Shown in pieces: positions 44,780-56,374 of a stretch of 64,000 nt of DNA. The translations under genes and the position numbers were made by a program. The notes beneath the pieces were generated by a model. That model saw nothing but the letters and a program-made list of their open reading frames with translations. It ran no database searches and was not told the DNA's origin. Each line of letters begins with the position of its first letter. Position 1 is the stretch's first letter. This DNA comes from Massospora cicadina. Its lineage: Eukaryota; Entomophthoromycota; Entomophthoromycetes; Entomophthorales; Entomophthoraceae. Location: contig JAKSZP010017497.1 in NCBI GenBank assembly GCA_022478985.1, forward strand, positions 1 through 64,000. The letters run 5' to 3'.

Positions 44780-45060
44780 ACCTATAAGCATATCATAGGT
44801 GTTGTTGCCCAAAGCTACTGCTGGGACTGACAAGACGAGCTTTCCAATTTAAATGGTAAGGGAAGAGTATTTCCCAAATCACGGGTATTGTTTGGGCCTG
44901 TAGTTCCAAATTCTCAATTGTATTCCAAGTCAGACGCCAGCTTGATTTTTTTGATCAGCTTAGAGGAGTTTATGTTTACCGGGGAGCCAGTATCCAGGAT
45001 GGTCATCACCCAGACTTTTTGAATGAGCGCTTCCACCTTGGTGAGGGTTCTTCTAATGTT
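44780..45060 (-). pseudogene. E3 aspartic protease remnant
   Basis: Minus strand reads VWVMTILDTGSPVNINSSKL, with the catalytic D-T-G at 44994-44986, the canonical retropepsin triad. The second half toward 44780 shows FGTTGPNNTRDLG with stops. This is the only element here with a canonical DTG; E1 and E2 have DSG, H has DMG and E4 has YTG. Confidence 0.7.
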
Positions 45061-45739
45061 AGGAGACAAAGCCAAAGCTTTTTTGAGCTGGAAAGTGGAG
45101 GTTAGTTTTTAATCAGTATTTGGGGTAGTTTTCCAATATAAATTTCATGGTATGGACCTGATGAAGAGGTTGGATCAAGTCAGCCAGGAGCTGATCAACA
45201 TCACTGGCGTTGTCAATAACTGAGGGACTCTCTTTTACTTGACTGGGGTACATTTCCTCTGGAAGAATAGCCTCATCTGCTACGCTAGCATTTAATTCAT
45301 AAGGAACTCTACTTCTGTGGGTACTTCTAGAACATAGTAACTGACGTTCTCACAACCCCCTTCAGATTTGTCATCAGTTGGGTTATATGTGTACCTCATA
45401 GGGGCATTAGTAGAGAGGGTGAGTTTGAGCATGCCAGTGCTCATTAATTGACACTCTCAGTTTCCTGGCCTTCTTTAGGTCAAGCGATGACTTGTAAACT
45501 GTCTGCTACCGCTTTGATCTTAAAGCAGGTGTTTTAGCTTTACCGGCTTTTGGCAAAGGCTTTTTGTTTTTTGGTTAGGTTACCCCATAGATGCAGGTTT
45601 TAAGCTGCAGGAGGCCAGAAGGGATACAGACTGCATATCAGCGAAGTTTGAAAACTGTGGTGCATCAGGAAGGCTCTCAGGGGAGGGCATGGCCTGAGAC
45701 ACTTTCAACTGAATGTACAGAGCGCCCTTTGGGCGCAAT

Positions 45740-45838
<99 letters not shown>

Positions 45839-46668
45839 GATGCAGCACTTGGGCTAAACTCATGTGAAAAGAAATTCTGTTTTGAGTCTCATTGTGATCA
45901 ACAGGTTTTAACATTCATTATTGTCTCCCTCTGGTGAGATAGGGTTTGGAATTCCTCAATAATTAATATTTAAGGTTCAACACAGCTTTTAATAGTCTCA
46001 GCGTTATAGGTATATACAACCTCTAATAGAGCCTCTTTTATGTCACGGAAATTCTGAAAATGGTGCTTTACAGGGATAATATGTCATGATAAAGATGGTT
46101 GAGGATCAAAACTAGTTAGGATGGCGGCAACAGCATCGTCAAGAGATATCATTTTGGCGATTATCAGTAGCTGGGCTTCCCTGTAGAGGTGACCAACAAA
46201 GGTGCTAACTGATTCCCCCTCAGTAGATGTAAGCACATAAACGCCTGTTTTTGCCTATGCAAGCTCTGCATAAATTCAGTTACCTCAATGAGCGCGTTTT
46301 TTACCTCTGCTAAGTTTTAAGGGTGCCATATAAGGTAATATCACTTCTTGGAAAGAGCGGCTGAGGCAGGGGAGGATATGCTTTCTTTTTGGGGGTCAGC
46401 TGTCCCTTCCATAAAGGCCTCATAAACAAAGAGGAGTGAGGCTATGCTACCTCACCAGGGGTAATATGTCCCTAAATGGGGGTTTTGAGTTGATTGTTAC
46501 AGCCTCATGAGAGGCATTGGGAAAGCTTTGTTCATTTGAAGCAATTCAAGACAGTATGCTGGCTAGCTGTGTTAAGGCATCTAGCTGTCTATCAGAGGAA
46601 GTGGGGAGGTTGTGTTGGTTAATTACCCCCACACCCTCCATTTTAGTGCTTTCATGGTGTACGCTCCC
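45060..46668 (-). pseudogene. E3 gag remnant
   Basis: The 1.6 kb between protease and primer-binding site on the minus strand is where gag must lie. No long frame remains; only short stretches (for example 46731-46546, starting MKISTSELTT, which overlaps the LTR edge) are open. A zinc knuckle could not be read; the expected place is near the poly-G tract. Identification rests on position and on loose similarity to the H gag region. Confidence 0.45.
45740..45837. repeat. 98-base uninterrupted G homopolymer
   Basis: The run from 45740 to 45837 is pure G with no interruption, in the middle of E3 gag. A tract this long and pure is very unusual in a genome and could equally be an assembly or polymerase artefact. 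The reading frames across it (poly-Gly or poly-Pro) are meaningless. Confidence 0.9.
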
Positions 46669-46683
46669 CTGTAGTGAACACCA
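46669..46683 (-). other. primer-binding site of E3
   Basis: On the minus strand TGGTGTTCACTACAG follows the 5' LTR after two bases. It is one base different from the E4 site. Confidence 0.65.
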
Positions 46684-46685
46684 CT

Positions 46686-47547
46686 TATTACAATCAGGGC
46701 GGGTTGTAAGCTCGCTGGTGCTGATTTTCACCAGATTTCAACTTTAAAGCAGGAGAAGTGTTATCTCAATTGCTGAAATAAATAATAAGAAGAGGGTTTT
46801 CGCCACTAAATAAAATACCACTTAAAAGTTATAATAAAAGTTAGGGTTTTATCAGTTATTTATTATGTGGCGGTGAGGGATTAAAAGAAACCCTCGTAGG
46901 GACCATCTAGTACTAAAAAAAGAAATCCACGTCTGATATCACTGCTTGGTGTTTTAAACTGATATGGGGCTTAAGGTGTGATGGGCATCAAATTCATTAC
47001 TAGCTTTGAGACTAAATAGGAGTATGTAGTTTGAACTATTGGAGCTCTCAAATATTAGCTCACTTTACTGGAATGGCTGATTGAGGGTCACAAGTAGGTA
47101 CGACATGCTCATGAGGCAAAGATTTTATATAAAGGAGCCAATCACCTTGAGGGAAAATAGTTGCACCTTATGAGACCCCCTTTAAGGCTATAAAAGGTGG
47201 TTACGGCATAGGTGCTGGAATTATTTTAGAAGTTGTCTTAGGAACCTCCAATGTACTCCCTGGATTTCGGCGCATTTGCAGTGCAATTTGCTTATCTGTA
47301 TTCTTACTTTTGCTTATAACATATTAGTAAAAGGGTTATCCCAATTTGAGGGGTTCCGCTCAGGAATTGACCAGGGTATTTTGGCTAAATTTATCTGTAT
47401 TAGAAATCGAAACTTACATTATCAGATGAGAGGTAATTGTTCAACAAGCATTTGGTTAGAGCTAGTGTGGGGGTAAACTTTCCCATCATTGGGACTATTT
47501 GTCCTCAAAGCATTCTTTTCTTATAAGCAGACAGCTTTTGTCCAACA
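46686..47547 (-). repeat. 5' LTR of E3 (right end)
   Basis: Partner of 38430-39269; ends TTGTCCAACA, followed by TACAT. Both copies share TTATCTCAA, CAGGGATT-type words and the ATGCTCATGAGGCAAAGATT block. Confidence 0.88.
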
Positions 47548-47552
47548 TACAT

Positions 47553-50376
47553 CTACTGATTTAGGTAGCTTTTTCATGTTTCATCCAGAGGTAAAATATC
47601 ACAAAGGTAAAGTGAAAACAAGATATTCTACAAGGCAAGAGTAATCCCTCTTGTTGGAGTCTTTATTATCCATTACCAGGGGAACTCATAGTTGAGGTGT
47701 GATAAGTATCCTTCTTTCATATTGATAACTCCTTCATATTAAATCATAAACTGTGTCCCTATGAGTATATCATAAAGACTATTATCTAAGCAACTTTGGG
47801 CTCTGAGAAAATTAATTTGCTAACTCAGATTGGCAGAGATAAGTATGAACCTATCGCCTTGGTATTATTTACACCTGTGGGACTATACTCTTGAGTGTAT
47901 TTAGGTCTGAAACAAGATTGATCTTTTTGATGAGTAAGGGTGAAACAACATTGATTGGTGATCCCATATCTAAGATAGCCATAGCTCAGACCTTTAGAAT
48001 TACTGCAACCACTTTGGTAATGTTCTTCCAATCTTCAGTGAAAGGGCTAACACCTCTTTAAGGCGGGACGTTACATTGAGCATTTGGACAGTCTTGGGCT
48101 ACTTCTTCATGATCTCCAAGAGACTTTGGACGCTTAAAACGGGTCAGATTAGCAGGGCAAGGTACTGATCAGCATTACTGATTGTATCAATTGTCCTGGG
48201 ATACCCGATAACCTTACTGAGGTTAGAGCCTTAAGGAATCTGAGTGTCATCAAAATTTTTAGCATTCAAATGGTTCAGAATGGCGAGCTCAGCAGGTTGA
48301 ATTTTGAAATGTAATAACCTTTACCTTGTGACCCCCTTCATAGCTGTCATCAGGCTTATATTTAATGAAAGCAAGGTAAGCAATTGCCAACGTTTCACTT
48401 TCAGTATTTTTCGTCAGTTAGCTTTAGAGGTACCTGACCTTAAGCTGACCTTCCTTTCCTTGTTTGGCAAGGGCAGAGTTCTTCTTTAATCACATAAGCT
48501 CAGTTTGGTTGTTCTTCTCTAAGTAGTTGCACCTTAGCTTTTACTCTTTCATAGACTTTGCTTCCTCCACAGTATGTACTCTGGTTTTTTGTAGGCCTTT
48601 TGGGAGGTTTTTGGCTTTAGGATGTCATCTACGTCAACTAGGGCTTCTTTAATATCCAAAACGGAATTGAAGCTGCGTTTGATGTATGTGACGTGCATGG
48701 CATGGCTGGGGTTACAATGTAGACCAGCAATGATGGCGGCTATAGAATTAGTAAATTAGGAACTTTTTAAGGTCAACAGAGTTTGGGCCTCTATATAAAA
48801 GAATTAGGAAAATTCAACAAAGGTTTAGTTTTTGGCATAACACGATTCTCATAAATGCTCTTTCTTCATATGCAGGCTCTGCTTTGACCTAAATTCTTTG
48901 ATGAGCGCATCCATCAAAATTCTCCAAATATGCAGGTTGTCCATATGAGGTACCATAACCTCTTGAGCCATATGCTTAACTAGGATAAAATATCCTTAAC
49001 CTTTTTGATCAGTTGCACCTTCCATTATTGGCTTTATTGTTGTAAAAAAAGATGCAATACTTCCTTCTCTAGGTATAAACTTGTTCTTGAAAGTAGGCTT
49101 AAATATAGTGGCCTCCAATCCTGTAATGACGTGTACTATGGGAGCTTCATATTCAGTAAGTTCAGTTCTTACGTTGCTCTGTTCAAATTGCCATTTGGGT
49201 CAACATATTATATCCTGTATAGAATTGAGATGTTGCTCCATTTCCTCCAGGGTATATTTTTCATAACATCCAACAGATTAATTATTCTTTAAAGAATGAC
49301 TTTATCATTCTCCATATCCTTAACGTAGATTTATAAATCATGAATTTGCTGGTGAGCGGATGACTGGTATGTTTTTAAAATCTTGTTCTCACAGCTCAAT
49401 ATTCCAGTGAGCCGATTCTAGTCCTCCTTCATTTCTTTGTCTTCAATGCTCCGAGGAGACATGTTGGTCTTGGATTTCAACCCTTCAATAAGTGTACTCC
49501 AGAGTTTCAAGCTTCTTTAGGCTATTATAGACTTATTTAAAGTCTTTGACTAGGAGACTTGCCTCCTAAGTCAATCTCCAATTTTTTCAAGTTAATCAGT
49601 AATAGAATGAGTAGACGGCTATGGCACACAGTTTTCTAGATCCTGTTTGACCTGGGCTACTCGATATATAATATTTCATGACGCAGATGAAGTCTCAGAG
49701 TCTTGATGGACCTCATCTCATCATTTCTTCATAGGGCTTGCTCTAGCTGGGCCTTAAAGAGGGCGATCCGTTCCTCCACCTGTTGACAGCTATTAGAAAA
49801 TTGAGCTGAAATTTCTCCATGGGCCTTGATATCTTGTCTTTAGAGCTCTTTAGTGAAGGCATCAAGTAATCGCATATATTTTTTTGACTATGATTTTTCC
49901 TTTGAAGGAGCTTCATAGATTTCTCCATATACTTGATAACACCAGAATCAATAGTCCTCATCTGATTATGGAGCTAATAATGTAGGAACGGTTTGATTTA
50001 ATCAAATGGCGGACTCCCCTATAATTGGTGATGCAAATTATATACCTGATCATAGGCCATTCATAAAGCCCCTTGGGTATTGATATGATAGTAAATTTCA
50101 TCATTATGGACTTCTAGTAAATTCACAATATGATAAAGTGAAGATTCTGTGAATCTAGGTTGGGACCACCTAGTGCTAAAAAAAGATCTACAAATAACAT
50201 GATTAGCAAGGTAGATATGAATTTGATCCATATCTCTTTGGGAGAGCACTTTATTTATAGAGATTCATGAGAGTTTTGTCCATGGCGGATGCCCTTTCAC
50301 AGCTGGATCTTTCTCTTAAGTTAATGACTCCACAAAGTAAAGCTTTAACTCCTTTATTAGAAATCCAAGTAAGAGT
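47553..50376 (-). pseudogene. H protease and gag piece
   Basis: Minus strand reads AMAILDMGSPINVV, with the protease triad D-x-G as DMG (47970-47962), so Thr/Ser is replaced by Met. To the right, gag survives as short frames: 49961-49743 (helical, Lys-rich, MEKSMKLLQRKNHSQ), 50249-50061 (MLSQRDMDQIHIYLANHVIC) and 50454-50251, which overlaps the LTR. The left edge matches the E3 protease/RT linker around 44600-44800, for example ATCATAAACTG-CCTAT-AG-ATATCATA. No zinc knuckle is legible. Confidence 0.6.
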
Positions 50377-50381
50377 ACAAG

Positions 50382-50941
50382 TGAAGCGATTCTGATATGA
50401 CTGGATAATAATCGTGGGACAGCTAGGGTGGATTGGGAAGAATCCGCCAAACATGATATCAGTAATGATTATTTGAGTGCCTCAAGATGAGGCAATATTG
50501 GGTATAACGGGTTACTATTGAATCACCTCTAAATAGGTGATAAGGCAATAAGCAATGTCAACATTTGATGAATACAAAATAAATCATTTACAATTAGAGC
50601 GATAGAGAGTTAGAGAATAAAAAGCCAAAATTGAGGAGAATCAGCGGAATAGAATAGCCCTAGCTATGAGAGCAGTATCTTCCAAAGCTGCTGTATATTA
50701 GCGAGATGGGCGATTGAGAGAAGGAGGTTGTTTTTAGTAGAGAAGAGAGAAGAACAGTGAAAGATTGCTGTTCTTTTATAATAAATAAAAGAGTCAATTG
50801 GGGCGATTGCTCCTATTTTTAGTATATTTTCAGTTATGTCCAAAGGAACAATGATCCCCACATCATCTGTCTGTTTCTCAGTGGGTTTGACCTTTATGAA
50901 CAATATGATAAATCTTAAAAATACCATCCAATATTATAACA
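50382..50941 (+). repeat. 5' LTR of E4
   Basis: Starts TGAAGCGATTCTGATATGAC (the 3' copy has TGTCACAAATCTGATATTAC) and ends ATTATAACA. The body is nearly identical to the 3' LTR, e.g. GAAGAATCCGCCAAACATGA. Confidence 0.93.
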
Positions 50942-50942
50942 G

Positions 50943-50957
50943 TGGTGCTCACTACAG
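50943..50957 (+). other. primer-binding site of E4
   Basis: TGGTGCTCACTACAG, one base after the 5' LTR. This is the reference form of the site shared by all elements in the window. Confidence 0.72.
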
Positions 50958-51059
50958 AGGGCCCATTGATCAACCACCAGGCACTCCAAAACTCCAATCG
51001 GCAGCCATGCCTTACTTCCGGTGTTGCTGGGTAATTTTCACAAAACACTGCACCAGCCA

Positions 51060-52450
51060 GATATGAGGAACTCAAACTTACCTCAGATGCGGTGCTCAAA
51101 AACAAGGATGAACTCCTTCAAGAAAGAAATGCTGTCAATCACCAGCTTGATAGCACGTTAATCCAAATTCAAATTTTAAGACAACAAAACAAGGAACTCT
51201 CCAACCGGTTGGATGATACCACCAAATGGCTGTAGTGTGCAGAGCAAAAATTGACCAGTGCTTCTCGGTCTTTTCACTGGGACAAGGATGACCATCAAGA
51301 GGGGGCATCATATGAGGAAGAATATGACGCTGGTCGGAGCTACTACACCCAGGATGGTAGTACTGGATACAAATATGAGTAGGAACACCACTTCCCTCAA
51401 GTAATGGCAGTACCACCCATGGCAAAAGGCTACGCTACCCCTGAAGCGGCAGACATCCCAACTTCCACTGATCCAGCCTCTCATCAGGAAATTGCTTTTG
51501 AATCTCTACCCATTACTCAGTATGGGCTAAAAAATGTGAACAGGATGAGGAGGTTAACATTGAGAAACTACCTCCATTTGATCGCAATGGTAATATCCAT
51601 GGTTTCTCCAAACGGTTTGAATTTGCAGCAGAAGGTGCCTCCAATAGATGTAAGGCCAAGCTTCTGATATCTGCCTTAGATGTCAGAAGTGGTGATCATT
51701 TCACCTGTTACCTCACAAGTAGCTCTGTCACCTATAGGGATGTAAAAGATACTGTGCTTCGCCTGTTTGTGGGTACCTCAAAGATGTCACAGCAGAAAGC
51801 AGGTTTCTTAACAATTGGTTTCTGCCAAAATGAGAATCTCCTGGAGCTCGCTGATCAATTCACAATAGAAGCCCACGTGCTAATTGGGGCAGGGTACTTA
51901 GTGGAAGCTGACATGTGCATCGTCATGACCTCCACGGTGAAGCCATACTGAGAGCTTCACAATGTCATTTCACCACTTCTGGATATTGACGTACCTCTAC
52001 TCAAGATTGTACAGTTTTGCGTCGCATATCCCCTAACTATTCGCTGCCAAATATGGAACAGAAGACTACAACTGCTACTTCACCCTCTTATTAAAGAGAA
52101 TACTCTCATCCAACTCTGGCTCTGTTTAGCAAGCCTTGGTCCACCTATAACTCTGTGCCTTGTCCTCAGCGAATTATACTCAACAGTTTGATCAGCATCA
52201 ATGGGCTGGTCACAAAAACTGTCAGCAACCCAGCTACCAACCAGGACCTAGTTATGCTGAATGTCAACAGTCATCTTGCCAACCTGGTCTGGTTACGCCG
52301 AATGACCCCAAACTTTCTGATCCAGACCATCTTATGAAAATTTAGGACGTGGCTCTTATGGGGTTAACTGATATGAATGTGGCCGGCCTGGACATTTGGA
52401 AAAATTCTGACATAACCTCCATGTGAACTACGTACACTAAGATCAATACT
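51060..52450 (+). pseudogene. E4 gag remnant
   Basis: The N-terminal helix (about 51065-51235) reads VLKNKDELLQERNAVN, then QIQILRQQNKELSNRLDDTT, a coiled coil. The capsid-like part follows across frames: KLPPFDRNG-type sequence near 51568, TYRDVKDTVLRLF near 51730, then the open frame 51754-51951 (MLRLFVGTSKMSQQKAGFL, LLELADQFTIEAHVL). The zinc knuckle near 52375-52415 reads YECGRPGHLEKF, a stop, then H: one Cys and the His remain. Broken by several stops. Confidence 0.68.
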
Positions 52451-52869
52451 ATCAGGGAAAAGATGGAGCGGAGTAGAGATGGGACCCTCTGCCTCTGCGA
52501 TTCCAACCCAGAACGTCCCTGAATCAATAGTAGTATATCCTGTGGAAGTCCAACAGTATGATGATAAAATTTTATACCAGCAGCCAGTTGGGGGAGTAAA
52601 TGTAGTGACATGAGCTCAAGACAAGGCGGCGGCAGAAGAAGAATCCCACAAGCAACCAAAGCCCTATGCCTGTCAAATTCTTGATCAAGCTTCCTTGGAT
52701 AAGCTTGATCCTGCCACGGATGCACCAACTCTGAAAGGAGTAAACGTAGCCCTTCTTGTAGACGCCATTTTTTAAAGAATACCCACAAGTTGGTGAGGGG
52801 ATAATGAGTTTTCTTGAAAAAAAGAGATTTCATAAATGTCCACATATTAACCAGTCAATAATTTTCTTA

Positions 52870-53150
52870 TTCTGAGTGTACGTACTGTGATATATTTGTA
52901 GCAAAAATTAGAGTTTGCACTATAATATATACTGGTGCTCCAGTCAACATAGTTTCCACTAAATTGATGGCGAAGTTGACGTTAAAACCTGATGTGGACC
53001 ATATAATGGTGTATGGAACTGCTGGAGCAGAAAGCACTGTCTCTGAGGGTGCTTACAATGCGCTACCTCTGCGCTTTGGGTTTCATTGTCATTGTAGCTC
53101 CAGCAATTGTGCTACCTAAAAAATTTACAGCCTGTTAATCAGAATTGCTT
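52870..53150 (+). pseudogene. E4 aspartic protease remnant
   Basis: CTIIYTGAPVNIVSTKLMAK shows Tyr (52928-52930) where the catalytic Asp of D-T-G should be. It continues VYGTAGAESTVSEGAYNALP. A single G to T change explains D to Y. The enzyme would be inactive even without the later frame breaks. Confidence 0.75.
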
Positions 53151-53829
53151 TCCTGTGCCATTTTGGGGCTGTCATTAATATGACGGAGGATACCATTGCC
53201 ATTCTGAGCCAGCGGATCCCAATTTACTTCAACTCTAACGGAGTACTAAAGGATCCTGTTCATATGAGCCATATCAACCTTGCCTTTAGTGACGGGGTGA
53301 TGCTAGTTTGCTATCACCGACTAAAGCGCAAGATTTAGCCCCTTCCCAAGCAGATATATGTTTTTAATTGGATATCTCTTCTTGCTGCAGGGCCCATATC
53401 TATTCCTTCTAGACATCAAGTCTTAGTGAACGCTGAATTAGAGGTGGAAGCGCCTATTTGCTATATGGTGAACATATTATGCTCTATCATCAAATGCGGT
53501 TTTAGCTGCATGTGGCTCCAGGGATTATACTTCCATGACATGTAGAGATTAAGATTTTGTTAGCAAAAATTCATAGCGAACCAATGCAATTCCGCTGACA
53601 CCAAATAGCGTATTTACATTTGATTCCAATAGAAGAGGTCCTTCTGGTTCATACTTTGGGTCATTGGACGAATTTGGTCTACCAGTTGAGGCACCATCTG
53701 GCGTACTAACGGTGGTACCGCGGAGTAATTTAATAGGACTATTGGAAGAGCAAAAGAACAAGCAATAACTTTATTTCAGAAGTACAAGGGGATTTTCACT
53801 ATTGACAATCATGACTTAGGGTGTGCTTA

Positions 53830-54600
53830 GGGGTGGTCCATCGAGTAGAAACAGGAGATCATCCTCCTATAAGGTCCCTATCAATCTTCTGATCAAGGCC
53901 AGCAGAAGACATTATCACTAACGAAACTGACAAGTTGCTAGAGCAAGGGATGCTCAAACCATCCAAAAGCCCATGAGCTTCGCCCATTCTGATTGTAAAA
54001 AAGAAGGACAGCACCAACTGTGTAGTAATAGACTACCAGAAGCTCAACAGTATTATAAAAAAGGACTCATATCCCTTGCAATTGATTGACAATGCTTTTA
54101 ATTGGTTAGGGGAGCCCATTATTTTTCAGTGATGGACTTGATATCAGGTACTGGCAAATTGAGTTACCCGCGGCGGGACCGGAAAAATGTGCTTTAATCA
54201 CCTCCAAAGGCCTTTTCAACCGACGCAGATGCCTCAAATGCTGTGCAACACCCCAGCTACGTTTCAGTGAGCCATGGACACTATTCTTGATGACTTGAAA
54301 CTGTCATACATCCTTGTATACCTCAACAATATTAACATTTTCTCTCAAACCTTTTTGGAGCATCTCAATCACTTAGAAGCTGTATTCCGCCAGCTGGCTG
54401 AGGCAAAATGAAAAATTAAGCCTCGAAAATGTAACTTCTATAAAGATCAGCTGAAATACCTGAGGTTCGTGGTAGACTCTAAAGGGCTGAAATCACAGCC
54501 AGCTAAGGTGGGGGCCATCAGCAAAATGACTACACCTAATAGTAAACGTGACATACAGGTATTTTTGGGAATGGTTGGTTATTAACGGCGCTTTATCCCT
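53830..54600 (+). pseudogene. E4 reverse transcriptase remnant, catalytic box YLNN
   Basis: KPSKSP, ILIVKKKDSTN, VVIDYQKLNSIIKKDSYPLQ, then the palm with QMPQMLCNTPATF, and SYILVYLNNINIFSQTF. The catalytic YLDD reads YLNN (54319-54330): both metal-binding aspartates became asparagine, each by one G to A change. KIKPRKCNFYKDQLKYL follows. Stops lie at 54387-54412 and elsewhere. The RT is dead. Confidence 0.83.
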
Positions 54601-55140
54601 AATTTTAGCTGTATTGGGGGGCCACTATTCAAGTTGTTAAAAAAGGACGCTGTGTTTGAATGGATGGAACGTCATCAATACGCTTTTGATACACTTTGTA
54701 TGGCATTGACCAGTACACAAGTGTTAAGCTATGTGAACTTTGATCAGGAGCTTATCATTCAGACAGATGCGTCCCTTTCCACTGTTGGGGCAGTACTTTC
54801 TCAGAAAGATGACGAGGGAAAGGAACATCCTGTAGCATACTGTAGTCAAAGTCTGAACTGCCATGAGCGTAATTATACTGTGACCGAGTGGAAGTGCTTA
54901 GCAGTGATCTACAAATATAAGCAATTCAGAGTCTATTTGCATGGGGTAAAGCTTAAAGTTTTAACAGATCACACGTCATTATGCTGGTTGCAGTACCTCA
55001 AAGAACCTGAAGGCGGTTAAGCTCAATGGGCTCTTAAGCTGCAGGCGTATTGCTTTGAGATCCTTCCTCTCCCAGGAGTAAAGCATCATAACTCTGACTT
55101 TTTATCTAAATTGCTGACTGTTGCTGTGATGGCGGATCTC
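54601..55140 (+). pseudogene. E4 RNase H remnant
   Basis: The open frame 54634-55020 reads LIIQTDASLSTVGAVLSQ, EEHPVAYCSQSL-like KEHPVAYCSQSLNCHERNY, TVTEWKCLAVIYKYKQFRVY, KLKVLTDHTSLCWLQYLKE. The first Asp, the Glu of the T..E motif and the second Asp are present. A TAA after EPEGG ends the frame; AQWALKLQAYCFEI continues after it. Confidence 0.85.
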
Positions 55141-55177
55141 AACGATATGATGTATGATATGATGCTCACAAGAAAAT

Positions 55178-56335
55178 ATGATGATGAACCGCCTAAGTGA
55201 TCAAAGTGTTAAACAAGATGCTAATGTGTACCTTCCAATGGAATGGGGAACTGTACAAGTAGATTGGCGTTTCTACGGTGAATTTTCCGCGACCCTCAGC
55301 ATGGCAGGAATTATTATGAGCGCCCACAAGGCAGTTGGACATGGTGGGGTATGTAAGACAATGAAGTTGTTGCGCCCCTGGTACTATTGGGAAAGTATGA
55401 GCTTTTATGTGCTCAAAACTATTTCCTGTTGCCATCAGTGCCAAGTGGAGAAGCCATTTCGCCGTAAGACTTCATACTGAGTAGTGAAACCACATTTTGC
55501 TTGGCACACGGTTTCCCTTGATGTCATTGGTCCTTTGCCAACAGGAGCTAACTGGTGTAAGTACATTCTTGTGGCTATATACCACTTGACTGGTGGGTCA
55601 AAGCAAGGTCGATATGAGACTTGGGGGCGGTTACAGTGGCTAAGTTCATTATGATATGCATTATTCAACGACATGGCTGCCCTCAGTTTATTCTCACTGA
55701 TAATGGAACCAACTTCACCTCGCACATCCTCCCCAAACTGAATGAGCTTTGGGAAATCTGCAGGGTTCTGATGACCCCATACCACCCCAAATCCAATGGA
55801 ATGGTTAAATGGGTGAATGAGACTCTGGTGAACATACTATGAAAGTTAGTAATAGATCTACCTTCCGATTGGAGCTCTCTCATTTCCACCGCCATGTTTG
55901 CCTATAACATTAGTTACCATTCTGCCATAGGAAAGAGTCTCTTCCAACTACTATATGGCTGACACCTGGCTCTTCCAGCGTTACTTTATTTGTGTGTAGA
56001 AGACAATGGTGGAATGGAACTCCACCGCTATTTGACTACCCTTGTGAACACTCTGATCAAATTGCAAACCGAAGCATATTCCATCAGCTTAGCCAAGAAA
56101 ATCAAGAATTAGGCCGTTGATCAGGCATGTCATAGCAGGTTGGTGTAGTTCAAGGAAGGTGATATGGTTTTTTTCCATTACCAACATTGGTTCAGGCGAA
56201 AATACAAGCTAACCAGTATTTGGATTGGTCCATTCAATGTTATAGAGAAAATTAGGGTCGACATGTATACTATCAAGGACCTTGCAAGTGGTTAGATCAC
56301 ACCCCATGTGCATATGAAGTTCCTCTGAGCATACA
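55178..56335 (+). pseudogene. E4 integrase remnant, catalytic Glu lost
   Basis: Zinc region: SAHKAVGHGGVCKTMK, YYWESM, CCHQCQVEKPF (HHCC complete). Core: AWHTVSLDVIGPLPTG (first Asp), FILTDNGTNFTSHIL (second Asp), then PYHPKSNGMVKWVNETLVN, where Lys (55807-55809) stands in place of the catalytic Glu, a G to A change. The C-terminal region to about 56335 keeps MFAYNISYHSAIGKSLFQLL-like sequence and a weak GPF module (WIGPFNVIEKI). Stops at 55480, 55619 and 55841 break it. Confidence 0.83.
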
Positions 56336-56362
56336 AACAATAGGAGCCTTATCATACAGTCA

Positions 56363-56374
56363 AGGAGGGGGTAA
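56363..56374 (+). other. polypurine tract of E4
   Basis: AAGGAGGGGGTAA abuts the TGTCACAAA start of the 3' LTR. Confidence 0.75.

Larger units (their letters stand above)
38430..47547 (-). mobile_element. E3: full-length Ty3/gypsy element on the minus strand, nested in H
   Basis: LTRs at 38430-39269 and 46686-47547, both bounded by TGTTGG...CCAACA (with changes). Flanks TAAAT (38425-38429) and TACAT (47548-47552) differ at one base. On the minus strand from the right: primer-binding site, gag, protease, RT, RNase H, integrase, LTR. There is no antisense ORF next to the 3' LTR, unlike E0-E2. The element has itself been hit by two later LTR insertions that survive as solo LTRs. Confidence 0.88.

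Noticed and set aside
45591..45937. Poly-Gly and poly-Pro proteins across the G tract
   Set aside because: They arise only because a G homopolymer is open in every frame; flanking residues match nothing and the frames cross gag decay.
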